Assembly (NCBI GenBank): GCA_041398745.1
Contig: JAWKUB010000002.1
Coordinates: forward strand, 62,001-126,000
Reading direction: 5' to 3'
Length of the DNA stretch: 64,000 bases
Source: JACKHO01 sp041398745
GTDB lineage: Bacteria > Planctomycetota > Planctomycetia > Planctomycetales > Planctomycetaceae
A program made the translations under genes and the position numbers. The notes beneath the pieces were generated by a model that saw nothing but the letters and a program-made list of their open reading frames with translations, was not told the DNA's origin and did no database searches. Of this stretch, positions 54,400 through 63,371 are shown piece after piece (position 1 is the first letter of the stretch; each line of letters opens with the position of its first letter).

Positions 54400-54879
54400 C
54401 TAAGCTTCCCCACTCGATTCGACAAGTAGAGACTTCAACAGCGCGATTTGCCCCAAGTGGTAGTGGCAGGGTTCGATGGGGCCGTTCAGGCAGCGGTAGT
54501 AGTTGCCGTATTTTGGATCGATGAAGTCGTCCCAAAGTTGGCTTTCGGGAATGTGCTCAATTGAACTGGCCAGTCGCTCGGCATCTTCCCAGCTCTTGTT
54601 GAGCAGTCGTTCCCAGTTTGCCTGTGAAGAAATCTCGGGATGGTTAAAACTCAACGCCTCCTTCGTATCCAGCGGCCCGCCTTCCAGAACCTGTAACGTC
54701 ACGCTGACGAAGTAATTCATGTGAAACACAAGTTCGGCAATGGTATGAAACGAACCAACACGCCGCGTCGCCTGCTGCCAGCTCACATCAGCCAGCAGGT
54801 TCTGCAAATTGACGGCTGTCCAGTTTCCACCGAAATGAACATCTCGTAAGTGCTTCGCGATTTGGTGGGGTACTTGCAT
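54400..54879 (-). CDS. DinB-like (DUF1572-type) four-helix protein 2
   Basis: 159 residues from the ATG at 54877-54879 (MQVPHQIAKHLRDVHFGG). It has LRDVHFGGNWTAVNLQNLLA, the His in SFHTIAELVFHMNYFV and a C-terminal EPCHYHLGQIALLKSLL, i.e. the His-ligand pattern of the DinB superfamily. The frame is open to 54957, but the upstream part overlaps an inverted-repeat cassette and is not conserved-looking. Function unknown. Confidence 0.75.
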   Translation of the reverse strand: MQVPHQIAKHLRDVHFGGNWTAVNLQNLLADVSWQQATRRVGSFHTIAELVFHMNYFVSVTLQVLEGGPLDTKEALSFNHPEISSQANWERLLNKSWEDAERLASSIEHIPESQLWDDFIDPKYGNYYRCLNGPIEPCHYHLGQIALLKSLLVESSGEA

Positions 54880-54896
54880 GGATCGTTGAGTCGACT

Positions 54897-54976
54897 GTAG
54901 GCCGGATCGACCAACGGGAGCTCCGGCGATCAAGGCGAGAACAATGCCGGGGCACACTTTGTTCGGCCCGGCCTAC
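54897..54976. repeat. Inverted-repeat cassette with GTAGGCCGG...CCGGCCTAC ends
   Basis: GTAGGCCGG at the left (54897-54905) and CCGGCCTAC at the right (54968-54976) are exact inverted copies around about 62 bases. It lies in the upstream part of the DinB-like ORF and is of the same general type as the cassette at 7284-7423. Confidence 0.6.
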
Positions 54977-54985
54977 GTCATCTCT

Positions 54986-55011
54986 GGTGGCACCAATATT
55001 CCTGTCGGTGT
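54986..55011 (+). repeat. Decayed copy of the dispersed palindrome
   Basis: GGTGGCACCAATATTCCTGTCGGTGT resembles the GGTGG-CACAGACATTCCTGTCTGTG element with several changes, so it is probably a degenerate sixth copy. It lies just before mqnC. Confidence 0.5.
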
Positions 55012-55019
55012 CCGGACGA

Positions 55020-56147
55020 TCAATCCACCAGCTCATAAAACACATTGCGCTGGCGTGGCTCATAGCCTAAATCGGAAATGCAGCGTTTGATGGTGTCCAG
55101 TGTCAGGTGGAAGACGGTGCCGGCCTGGGCGACGACGTTCTCTTCGATCATGAGGCTGCCCATGTCGTTGGCGCCGAACAGCAGAGCCATTTGGCCGACC
55201 TTTTCTCCCTGCGTTACCCACGACGACTGAATGTTTGGGATGTTGTCCAGATACAGCCGCGCGACGGCCTGCGTCTTGAGATATTCGAACGCGCCGGCTT
55301 CGGGGACTTGGGACATGTCCACGCCTCCTTTGCGGCCTTCGGCATCTGGCCCGTACCAGGGGGCTTCGAATGGGGCCTGATGCGTCCAGCAAATGAACGC
55401 GGTGAATCCTCCCGACGCATCCTGCTGCGTGCGCAGGCGGTCGAGGTGTTCGATGCGTTCTTCGAGCGTTTCGACGTGGCCAAACATCATGGTGCAGGAA
55501 CTCTTGCCACCCAGTTCATGCCACACCTGGTTCACTTCCAGCCAGCCATCGGTGAGGACCTTGCCACGGGTAATGAGCTTCCGCACGCGGTCGACCAGGA
55601 TTTCTCCGCCGCCACCCGGCAGACTGCCGAGGCCGGCAGCTTTCAGTCGTGTCAGCACTTCTTTCAGTGGCAGCTTCGTCATTTTGCTGAAGTGCCAGAT
55701 TTCCGGCGGACTGAATCCGTGCACGTTCACCTGCGGAAAGGCGGCTTTCATCCCGGAGAGCATTTCCTCGTACCACTCGAGCGGCAGTTTAGGATGCAAT
55801 CCCCCCTGCAGGAGAATTTGATCACCGCCGAGGTCGACGGTTTCCTGGATTTTCTGATGCAGTGCTTCCTGAGTGAGGACGTAGGCTTCCGCATGACCGA
55901 CGGGCCGGTAGAAGGCACAGAAATCGCATACGGCCGCACAGACGTTGGAGTAGTTGATGTTGCGGTCGATGTTATAGGTGCGGTACGGCTCGGGATGGAG
56001 CCGCTGCGTTACTGCATTGGCGGCCTGGCCGAGAGCGGTGAGGTCGTGACTTTTCAGTAGCGCCAGCCCTTCGCCTGGAGTCAGTCGCTCCCCGGCGACG
56101 GCCTTATCGAGAATGGACTGAATTTCAGATTCAACGGCAGCAATCAT
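55020..56147 (-). CDS. mqnC: Cyclic dehypoxanthinyl futalosine synthase
   Basis: 375 residues, a radical SAM enzyme of the futalosine route to menaquinone. The cluster-binding Cys70-x3-Cys74-x2-Cys77 appears in NVCAAVCDFCAF, and GGDQILLQGGLHPKLPLEWY and NPNIQSSWV-type motifs follow (VNVHGFSPPEIW, LDNIPNIQSSWV). These distinguish it from MqnE and CofH. The start is the ATG at 56145-56147. It lies about 140 bases from the end of the ceramidase-like gene in the same direction; no other menaquinone gene is nearby. Confidence 0.9.
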   Translation of the reverse strand: MIAAVESEIQSILDKAVAGERLTPGEGLALLKSHDLTALGQAANAVTQRLHPEPYRTYNIDRNINYSNVCAAVCDFCAFYRPVGHAEAYVLTQEALHQKIQETVDLGGDQILLQGGLHPKLPLEWYEEMLSGMKAAFPQVNVHGFSPPEIWHFSKMTKLPLKEVLTRLKAAGLGSLPGGGGEILVDRVRKLITRGKVLTDGWLEVNQVWHELGGKSSCTMMFGHVETLEERIEHLDRLRTQQDASGGFTAFICWTHQAPFEAPWYGPDAEGRKGGVDMSQVPEAGAFEYLKTQAVARLYLDNIPNIQSSWVTQGEKVGQMALLFGANDMGSLMIEENVVAQAGTVFHLTLDTIKRCISDLGYEPRQRNVFYELVD

Positions 56148-56294
56148 GTCAAACTCTCACGTGGACGTCGGGCACAATTCGACAGCGGTTCTGTCTCAAA
56201 TGAGAAACCGCAACCAACTTGGAACCATAACAGCAAATGTGGGGGAGCATCATATCGAGGGTGACGAAGTGACGCGACTGAGGGGCTGCGTTCG

Positions 56295-57869
56295 TTAGAG
56301 CCGTCCGAGAATACTCAGAGCGCGGGATTCGAATTGTTCCTGCCACTCCGGGGCGAGAATGCAGTCGCTGTCTTCCTGAGCGCCGCCCACGTTTCGAAGT
56401 TGCTCGGCGGTGGGGGCGTAATAGATGTATCCGTTGGTGTAGCCCGCGACAAATGTCAGTTCATGCTGGGCTTCTTGCTTGATGTTGAGTCCGATTTGGA
56501 CGGTCAACTCACCGGGAAATGTCACCATTTTCATTTCTCCCAGTCGCAGACCGGTTACTTCCACGTCGATGGTGCGTTTGCCCGATGCCACAAGACTTGC
56601 CTGATGCTTTTTCAGAAGTGCCAGATTGATTTGCACGCGGGTCAATTCTTCCATGGTGTGGATATTCTTCAAATACGCTTCCATGTTGCGGCGATTTTCC
56701 GCATCGAGCCGCTGAAAGTCATCGCGACCGAGGGCATTGTCATGCAGATATCGGTGCGAGTAGTACGAGGGAAACTCATCGGCCGCGCGGTACTTGATGA
56801 CCAGGGGCAGGAACGTTTCGAAGTTGAGGCTCGTGCCTCGCAGGCTCTCTAAGAGTCGTCGCTGTTCGGCTTCCAGTTCCGCAATGCGGTCGGTGCGGTC
56901 ACCGCGCGGAAGCGTCAGCATTTCGGGAATGAGTTTCAGTTCGGCGTTTTCATCTGTCTGGATTTTCCGAAGACCCCGCAACGCACTTAAGCCCAGCATG
57001 CTTCCCAGCGGTTCGGCACTGCGGGGGTGGTTGACGTCTTTATACAGAATGGGATTGATGTCTCCGCCGCAGCCCTGCATGAAGAGTGCCAGCGTGTCTT
57101 CTCCCAAATTCTCCTCGATGACCTTCGACGCGTACCCAATGATGTCGGCGGTGTTTCCTCCCGAGGGAACTCCCTGAATGGGATGGCAGGCAAAGTTGTA
57201 AATGACGGCCAGTGTGGACCCATCTTCCCGGTCGATGCGGACCAGTCCGATTTCAGGATCAACAGGACCGACCGCAGCGACTTCCTCATTGGGTGGCAAG
57301 GAGTAGGCGTGTCGAACATCGGCCTCCCGTCCGCTTTTCAGTTTGAGTCGGCGGTTCTCCATGATGCGGTCTTCGAATCCTGTTCCCACTCCGACCTTCA
57401 CCGGTACCAGATTCTCCTGAGCCGCTGCGACAGCCTGAATGGTTCGCTCGGCGACATCCTTACAGACCACGCCGTGGCAGTGACTCGCATTCGCCAGGAC
57501 ATGATTCGGCTGAATTCCGAACTGAGTCTGAAGCTGCTCGCGAACACTGGGGAGGTAGTCGTTCTTGATGTAACCGATTTCGCCAATCGCGACGGCATCG
57601 AGTGTCAGCAGCACAACCTTCGTGTCACCCGACTTGAGCACAAGTGCCTTTACGTACAAAGGGTCGTTGACTGGCCCGGCATCGACATCGGTAATGTCCA
57701 CCTTAGCGGCCCCGGCCAGCAGAGGTGCGGCAGCGACTGTGGGAGCGCAGTACATCTGCGTTAGGCAGAGAGTGGCAATGCAGAGTCCAAATTTCAGGGT
57801 AAATCGCTTCACTCGGGCAGATGCTGAAGAGCCGCGGGGAACGCAATTCATGTGGGCGGGCTGAAACAT
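56295..57869 (-). CDS. Secreted neutral ceramidase-like hydrolase
   Basis: About 524 residues from the ATG at 57867-57869, which has an AGGGAG site 7-8 bases upstream. A hydrophobic N-terminal segment (KFGLCIATLCLTQMYC) serves as signal peptide, followed by LLAGAAKVDITDVDAGPVNDPLYV. ANASHCHGVVCKD and FACHPIQGVP hold the histidines expected of a zinc-binding, neutral/alkaline non-lysosomal ceramidase-like fold, a group with many planctomycete members acting on unknown substrates. The longer frame to 57956 is less likely. It is followed by a PQQ-type propeller gene at 57966 in the same direction. Confidence 0.78.
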   Translation of the reverse strand: MFQPAHMNCVPRGSSASARVKRFTLKFGLCIATLCLTQMYCAPTVAAAPLLAGAAKVDITDVDAGPVNDPLYVKALVLKSGDTKVVLLTLDAVAIGEIGYIKNDYLPSVREQLQTQFGIQPNHVLANASHCHGVVCKDVAERTIQAVAAAQENLVPVKVGVGTGFEDRIMENRRLKLKSGREADVRHAYSLPPNEEVAAVGPVDPEIGLVRIDREDGSTLAVIYNFACHPIQGVPSGGNTADIIGYASKVIEENLGEDTLALFMQGCGGDINPILYKDVNHPRSAEPLGSMLGLSALRGLRKIQTDENAELKLIPEMLTLPRGDRTDRIAELEAEQRRLLESLRGTSLNFETFLPLVIKYRAADEFPSYYSHRYLHDNALGRDDFQRLDAENRRNMEAYLKNIHTMEELTRVQINLALLKKHQASLVASGKRTIDVEVTGLRLGEMKMVTFPGELTVQIGLNIKQEAQHELTFVAGYTNGYIYYAPTAEQLRNVGGAQEDSDCILAPEWQEQFESRALSILGRL

Positions 57870-57965
57870 TCGCAATCTCCCTCTGGATAATTCAAAAAGG
57901 TGTGCGGGCATTGTCCCATATCTCGTGCGACATGCCACGCTGTCCAGGCCCGACATCTTCTTTGA

Positions 57966-59204
57966 TTATTCACCAATGCAAAACAGATGCGACGCCGTCC
58001 GGACGAACAGGGATTTTCCGTCGGTAGCGGGCGTGGATCGGCAGGCGTCTTCGAGTTTGAGTTCGGAAAGTTTCTGAAACTCACCAGAAGCTGCAATGGA
58101 GACGAGTTCACCGTCGAGGTTCACGGCAATGAGTTTTCCGTCAACACAAATTGGCGAACCGAAGTACGTGCCGCCAATACGTTTTTGCCAAAGTTTTTCG
58201 CCATCTGCTGACTGGTAGCAGGTGCAAATGCCACTGTCGTTCCAAGCGAATAACAATCCATCGTGTTCGATGAGTGAGGGAATGTGCGGTACGGAATTGT
58301 TGTCGACACGCCACAGAACTTCCGGCACAGCCTCGTTGGCTTTCATCGCGACAAGATGCTTTGGTCCCTGCGTGAATGCGCAGTTCACGTACAAGGTTCC
58401 GTTGGCCGTGATGGGTGAAGCGACCGCGCGTTCTCCTTTTTCCTGCTGAAAGACTGCCTGCTCCCAGAGTTGCTTGCCCGTGTGAGGATCGATACTCGTC
58501 ACACCAATGGGCCAGTTGACGAAAATGATTTCGTCCTTTCCCGTTGCCGGATTCGCGTAGACACAGGGAGTGGCAAAGTTCAGCCGTCCACCTGGTCGGG
58601 CGACTTCCCATACTGTCTCACCCGTTTCACAGTCGAGTGCCATCAACGAGCTGTCACCTTGCTTTTCGTTGTCGCGAGCAATGACAATGAGTTGTTCGTA
58701 GACAATTGGTGACGTACCGAATCCGTGCCCGCCGATGATTTCGCCAACGTCATCGCGATGCCACAGTCTCTTGCCTGCATGCGAAACTGCGGCCAAATTC
58801 AATTTGCCTCCGGCACACCAAGCGGAGTAAATGGCCTTGTCGTCTACCGCAGGAGTCGACGTGGCGAAGCTGTTGAACTTGTGCTTCTTGTATTCGGCTG
58901 AGGCAAACTCGACCGACCAGTTTGGCTCACCGGTCGCTGTGTCGAATGCCATAAGTTGGTGTTGCTTTCCGTCGTCGTTTGCGGCATGTAGAAAGAGTTG
59001 CCCGTCCCAAATTGTGGGCGATCCGTAACCCGTGCCAGGCAACTCGCGTGACCATTTGATGTTCTCACTCGTGAGTTGTTCGGGCAACTTGGCTGACTGT
59101 GAGCTTCCACTTCCATTGGCACCGCGAAATCGCGGCCAGTTTTCGGCCTTGGCGAAACCGACGAGGGCGCAAATGAACATCAAGGAGCAGAGCAGGCGCA
59201 TCAT
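57966..59204 (-). CDS. Secreted PQQ-like beta-propeller repeat protein
   Basis: 412 residues. Signal peptide MMRLLCSLMFICALVGFAKA, then ENWPRFRGANGSG and PQQ-like propeller blades (DTATGEPNWSVEF, DCETGETVWEV, DPHTGKQLWEQA). This is the WD40/PQQ-like fold of planctomycete outer-membrane assembly/quinoprotein relatives, but the PQQ-contacting residues are not evident. The frame is open to 59465; the ATG at 59202-59204 gives the signal peptide. It begins 97 bases upstream of the ceramidase-like gene, all on one strand. Confidence 0.85.
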   Translation of the reverse strand: MMRLLCSLMFICALVGFAKAENWPRFRGANGSGSSQSAKLPEQLTSENIKWSRELPGTGYGSPTIWDGQLFLHAANDDGKQHQLMAFDTATGEPNWSVEFASAEYKKHKFNSFATSTPAVDDKAIYSAWCAGGKLNLAAVSHAGKRLWHRDDVGEIIGGHGFGTSPIVYEQLIVIARDNEKQGDSSLMALDCETGETVWEVARPGGRLNFATPCVYANPATGKDEIIFVNWPIGVTSIDPHTGKQLWEQAVFQQEKGERAVASPITANGTLYVNCAFTQGPKHLVAMKANEAVPEVLWRVDNNSVPHIPSLIEHDGLLFAWNDSGICTCYQSADGEKLWQKRIGGTYFGSPICVDGKLIAVNLDGELVSIAASGEFQKLSELKLEDACRSTPATDGKSLFVRTASHLFCIGE

Positions 59205-59226
59205 GAGGAGGACTTCTGGACAAGGA

Positions 59227-59532
59227 TTAAAAGTCGTCAAAAATGTCGATTCGTCGGCCTGTGAAAATCGAATTCCGCACCCGTACCCATGCGATGTCCC
59301 CATCGGCATACTCGATTTTCGCCCAACCGTCCCCTTTGCGGTTTCGCAGCCAGAGGCTGAGCGGAGGCATGCCGCAGGAAATGACATCTGCATCAATGTT
59401 CTCTTCGTAGAGGAAGTCTTCCACAGCTTTGCGAGTCCAGGAGGCCTTCCAAACGACGAGGGCATACACCAAGCCCCCGATAGCCACGATGGGGACCATC
59501 AATATGAGAAGGCCCAAGATGAAATTCAGCAT
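59227..59532 (-). CDS. Small membrane protein, unknown
   Basis: 101 residues. One N-terminal membrane helix (MLNFILGLLILMVPIVAIGG) and a soluble C-terminus ending DGDIAWVRVRNSIFTGRRIDIFDDF. The longer form to 59562 starts MIPTEWSCRH, which does not look like a native start. It lies 22 bases upstream of the PQQ-type gene on the same strand and could share its transcript. No known domain. Confidence 0.6.
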   Translation of the reverse strand: MLNFILGLLILMVPIVAIGGLVYALVVWKASWTRKAVEDFLYEENIDADVISCGMPPLSLWLRNRKGDGWAKIEYADGDIAWVRVRNSIFTGRRIDIFDDF

Positions 59533-59572
59533 GTGTCGACAACTCCACTCAGTCGGAATCAACGGGAACGGC

Positions 59573-60943
59573 TTACTGACTCAACACAGAAACAATGCGG
59601 CGCCCCATTTCTCTGGCTGAGGGATCATCTTCTCCGGTAATGATTTTTCCGTCAACGACAACGTCATCGGTGTTCGTTCCGGGATTGCCGATCGATCCCG
59701 GAGGTGACATGCGAGCCCCGTTCACTTCGGGATGCCAGCGACACGAAGGCTGACCTGGTCGTCCGTTATAAACACCCGTGGGAGCTTCGCGGACGGGAGC
59801 GCATACGGTCTTGCCTCTCAATGGGCTTTGCCCATCAACCCGGGCCCAGGCGAGTATCGAAACGCCATTACACAACGCGCACACATACTTGCCCTGTGCA
59901 ATGAATTCATTAATGACGCGGTTCACTTCGGCTTTGATGGCGCGGTCACCATTGTAGCCCGCGTTAGAGTAACGACCGTTGAAGGCGTATTGATACGAGG
60001 ACGCCCCCCAGCCGCCAGAAAAGAGAATGGCGTCGTAGTCATTGGCCTTTACATCAGCGATTGCCAAATCGGGCTGTACGACACCGCCGTCCGCCCCCTG
60101 CCCTGAACCACCGTGTGGTCGACAGGGTGCTTTCCGTCCAGCGGCAACAACCACCTGCACACCTGCGCGTTCCAGCTCGGCGCGCGGATCACCGTACTCG
60201 CGGTAGAAGAAATCCTGATTCGCAATGACGATGAGCACCTTCTTTCCTCTCGAAGGATTTGAAGTTGCAGGCTTGGGTGGTGAGGGTTGAGGTCGAGGGG
60301 TTGGCTGCGGTGTGCTGGTGCGAGCCATAGCGATGGGGGTACCACCGACGGGACGAACTTCGATGCTGTGGAATGTGGTTTGTGCATCCCAGGCACCAAT
60401 TCCGAGTTGATTTGCCTTGGGAAGTTGCCAGACGTTGGGCATGGAGAGGTCGCTCCCGTCAGAGTCAAGCTGAGCAATGAGCTCTCCATCGAGGAACGTG
60501 CGAACCCGGTTGCGACGAACTTCGACCAGCATGGTGTGCTTGCGGCCATTCGTCAGAGTTTGATTCGGCTTCTGCGTTTTGTTTTGCCGCAAGTCCTGGC
60601 CACCGACCTGTTGAATCCCCGCCAAATGCTGTCCCCAGGCATCGACTTCAAATGTGGCCTGCTTGCCACCGTGAACAAACGCGAGTGCAATGGAATGCAC
60701 TCCGGTATGACGAGTGAACATGACGCGAAAGTCGTATTCCTGCGGTGGTGTCACTGGGAGGCTGAGTCGGGCGCCGTTTGCAGCGTTAACCGTCAATTCA
60801 CCATTTTTGACTTGCCAGTTTCCGGCGACTGCATCGTCCGCAGGTCGGATGGCCGGCATCAATGATTGCCATTCCTGCTCGGCAGCCCCGACCGTTTCTA
60901 CAATCATGAAAACGGTGAGCACCAGTATCGAAACTCGCAACAT
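59573..60943 (-). CDS. Lectin-like / DJ-1-PfpI fusion protein, secreted
   Basis: 456 residues from the ATG at 60941-60943 (the frame runs to 60958). Signal peptide MLRVSILVLTVFMIVETVGA, then a beta-rich LamG/DUF1080-like domain (about 25-190) and a Pro/Ser/Thr-rich linker. A DJ-1/PfpI domain closes the protein, with the nucleophile Cys in KYVCALCNGVSILAWA and an FSGGWGASS segment. DJ-1/PfpI proteins include proteases, chaperones and glyoxalases; with a secreted lectin-like front, it may act on glycans or peptides. It shares direction with the genes down to mqnC. Confidence 0.8.
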   Translation of the reverse strand: MLRVSILVLTVFMIVETVGAAEQEWQSLMPAIRPADDAVAGNWQVKNGELTVNAANGARLSLPVTPPQEYDFRVMFTRHTGVHSIALAFVHGGKQATFEVDAWGQHLAGIQQVGGQDLRQNKTQKPNQTLTNGRKHTMLVEVRRNRVRTFLDGELIAQLDSDGSDLSMPNVWQLPKANQLGIGAWDAQTTFHSIEVRPVGGTPIAMARTSTPQPTPRPQPSPPKPATSNPSRGKKVLIVIANQDFFYREYGDPRAELERAGVQVVVAAGRKAPCRPHGGSGQGADGGVVQPDLAIADVKANDYDAILFSGGWGASSYQYAFNGRYSNAGYNGDRAIKAEVNRVINEFIAQGKYVCALCNGVSILAWARVDGQSPLRGKTVCAPVREAPTGVYNGRPGQPSCRWHPEVNGARMSPPGSIGNPGTNTDDVVVDGKIITGEDDPSAREMGRRIVSVLSQ

Positions 60944-61120
60944 TTCAGCAACCTCCATCCAGAACTCAACTTGGGCTGAATTAGCACCTGCTCATTCTAG
61001 CGTTCTTGGAAAACGATTGCAGCCGGGAACCTTCTCGGCGGGTGAGTGTCCTTGCTATACTACCGTGCTCGCCGCGACTGCGGTGACGTTGTGTACACAT
61101 GTTGAGTTTGATTTAGACAA

Positions 61121-62527
61121 ATGAGCGACACGCAGAATCTCTTCGAAAAGGTTTGGAATCAGCACACCGTGGCCACGTTGCCTTCCGGGCAAACGCAGCT
61201 GTTCATTGGTCTGCACCTCATTCACGAAGTCACAAGCCCTCAGGCGTTCGAGATTCTGCGGGACCGGGGATTAAACGTTCTGCACCCAGAACGCACTGTA
61301 GCGACCGTCGATCACATTGTGCCGACCGACAATCAGGCCCGTCCATTTGCTGATGGCCTGGCCGAGCAAATGATGTCCGCCATCGAGAAGAACTGCCGTG
61401 AATTCGGTGTGACGCTGCTCGACCTGAAAGACAATCGCCAGGGAATTGTTCACGCCGTTGGACCGGAACAAGGACTGACACAGCCAGGTGTCACGGTCGC
61501 TTGTGGCGACAGCCATACTTCGACGCACGGTGCGTTCGGAACCATTGCATTCGGCATTGGCACATCGCAAGTTGCCCACGTATTGGCGACGCAAACACTC
61601 GCGATGAATAAGCCAAAGGTTCGCCGCGTTGTCGTCAACGGTGAGTTGGCCCAGGGCGTGTACCCGAAGGACGTCGCGCTGTACATCATCCGCAAGTTGG
61701 GTGTGAAAGGTGGCATTGGCTACGCGTATGAGTACGCCGGAGAAGTCTTCGACAACATGACCATGGAAGGCCGCATGACGGTTTGCAACATGAGCATTGA
61801 AGGCGGAGCACGTTGCGGTTACTGCAACCCCGATCAGAAAACTGTCGACTATCTGCGCGGTCGACCATTCGCTCCCCAGGGGGACGAGTTTGAAGCCGCT
61901 GCCGAAGGCTGGTTGGCATTGGCCTCTGGCCCGAATGCAACGTTCGACGACGAAGTGGTCTTCGACGCCAAAGACATCGAACCAACAGTCACCTGGGGAA
62001 TCAACCCCGGCCAGTCGGTGGGCATCAATGAAAACATTCCGGCCGTCGCTGAATTCCCACAAGAAGAGCAGGCGGGCGTCGAAGAAGCTCTGGAGTTCAT
62101 GGAGCTGAAAGCTGGGCAGTCGATGGTTGGCCAGAAAATCGATGTGGCCTTCATCGGCTCATGCACCAACGGTCGGATTTCCGACTTGCGTGAGGCAGCT
62201 GCCATCGCGAAGGGCAAGAAGGTCGCGGAAGGCGTAAAGGCGCTGGTAGTACCTGGATCGCAAAAAATCCTTGCCGAGGCCGAAGCCGAAGGCCTGCACG
62301 AAATCTTCCGAGAAGCCGGCTTTGAATGGCGTGCCGCCGGATGTTCGATGTGCCTGGCAATGAATCCCGACAAGCTCAAAGGTCGCGAGATTTGTGCGTC
62401 GTCGTCGAACCGTAACTTCAAGGGGCGCCAGGGAAGTCCCACTGGCCGTACACTGCTCATGAGCCCCGCCATGGTAGCCGCAGCGGCAATTAATGGTGCC
62501 GTGAGCGACGTGCGACAACTCATGTAA
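61121..62527 (+). CDS. leuC: 3-isopropylmalate dehydratase large subunit
   Basis: 468 residues. Aconitase-family isomerase of leucine synthesis. The [4Fe-4S] cluster ligands are Cys348 (in GSCTNGR), Cys408 and Cys411 (in CSMCLAMN), exactly as in characterised LeuC. Other motifs include VACGDSHTSTHGAFGTIAFG and NRNFKGRQGSP. The small subunit leuD does not follow, although it is usually adjacent. The start ATG gives MSDTQNLFEKVWNQHTV. The upstream region 60960-61120 probably holds its promoter. Confidence 0.95.
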   Translation: MSDTQNLFEKVWNQHTVATLPSGQTQLFIGLHLIHEVTSPQAFEILRDRGLNVLHPERTVATVDHIVPTDNQARPFADGLAEQMMSAIEKNCREFGVTLLDLKDNRQGIVHAVGPEQGLTQPGVTVACGDSHTSTHGAFGTIAFGIGTSQVAHVLATQTLAMNKPKVRRVVVNGELAQGVYPKDVALYIIRKLGVKGGIGYAYEYAGEVFDNMTMEGRMTVCNMSIEGGARCGYCNPDQKTVDYLRGRPFAPQGDEFEAAAEGWLALASGPNATFDDEVVFDAKDIEPTVTWGINPGQSVGINENIPAVAEFPQEEQAGVEEALEFMELKAGQSMVGQKIDVAFIGSCTNGRISDLREAAAIAKGKKVAEGVKALVVPGSQKILAEAEAEGLHEIFREAGFEWRAAGCSMCLAMNPDKLKGREICASSSNRNFKGRQGSPTGRTLLMSPAMVAAAAINGAVSDVRQLM

Positions 62528-62564
62528 AACGTGGATGCGGAGCAAGTACTCCAGAGGGATCAGC

Positions 62565-63317
62565 ATGTGGTGGCAATTTGCTGTCGACTTTCTGTTCCCC
62601 CCGGGGTGTGTCCACTGTGGACGCGATTTCGCCGTGGACGGCTGCCGAAGTTCCGTTGAGGGACTCTGCTGCAATTGTCTTGATTGCCTCAGCGATGCCG
62701 ATCAGCCGGTTTGTTATCGCTGCGCTGGCCCGGTTGGCCCGAATATTGTGACGACAGCAGGATGCGGGCTGTGCAGTCACGAGACATTCGCCTTCGAACG
62801 CGTGTTTGCACTCGGCGTCTATTCCGATGCACTTCGTAAGGCGTGTGTCGCCACGAAGGGGGCCTTTTCCGCCCCATTGGCTGCTGCGTTGACCCGAGCG
62901 ACACAAAAACGATGCGGGGCGGAAGTGCAGGAACTGGGAATTCAGCTTGTCGTGCCGGTTCCGCATCATTGGATGGATCGTATCAGAAGACCACATTTAC
63001 CTCCGGTAACCATGGCAAATGAGTGGAGTCGCTTCTTGAAGGTGCCGTGCCACGGAAATATACTTACCAAGACTCATCGAACGGCGCCTCAGGCGTTGCT
63101 CTCGCCTGCAAAACGTCGATCAAACCTCAATAATGCGTTTCATGTTTCCGGCCGAGCGAACTTGGACGGATTACGAGTATTGGTGGTTGACGACGTCGTA
63201 ACGACTGGGTCAACCGTGCATCGGCTGGCCAGGCAACTCAAATCGGCAGGAGCTGCTGAGGTGTTTGTTGCGGCAGTCGCACGCGGAGTTGGATCTGACA
63301 GATTGAGTCGCTCGTAG
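62565..63317 (+). CDS. ComF-family amidophosphoribosyltransferase-like protein
   Basis: About 250 residues from the ATG at 62565 (MWWQFAVDFLFPPGC), which has an AGAGGGA site. The N-terminal zinc-finger-like part has CVHCG, CCNCLDC and CYRCAG. The C-terminal phosphoribosyltransferase fold has the PRPP loop VLVVDDVVTTGSTVHR. ComF proteins take part in DNA uptake and natural competence in some bacteria. It follows leuC by 37 bases. Confidence 0.85.
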   Translation: MWWQFAVDFLFPPGCVHCGRDFAVDGCRSSVEGLCCNCLDCLSDADQPVCYRCAGPVGPNIVTTAGCGLCSHETFAFERVFALGVYSDALRKACVATKGAFSAPLAAALTRATQKRCGAEVQELGIQLVVPVPHHWMDRIRRPHLPPVTMANEWSRFLKVPCHGNILTKTHRTAPQALLSPAKRRSNLNNAFHVSGRANLDGLRVLVVDDVVTTGSTVHRLARQLKSAGAAEVFVAAVARGVGSDRLSRS

Positions 63318-63371
63318 TTGTTTTTCCATTGATTTTTGTTGTGGTACTCTCGTTAGAGAACTGATTCTTCA

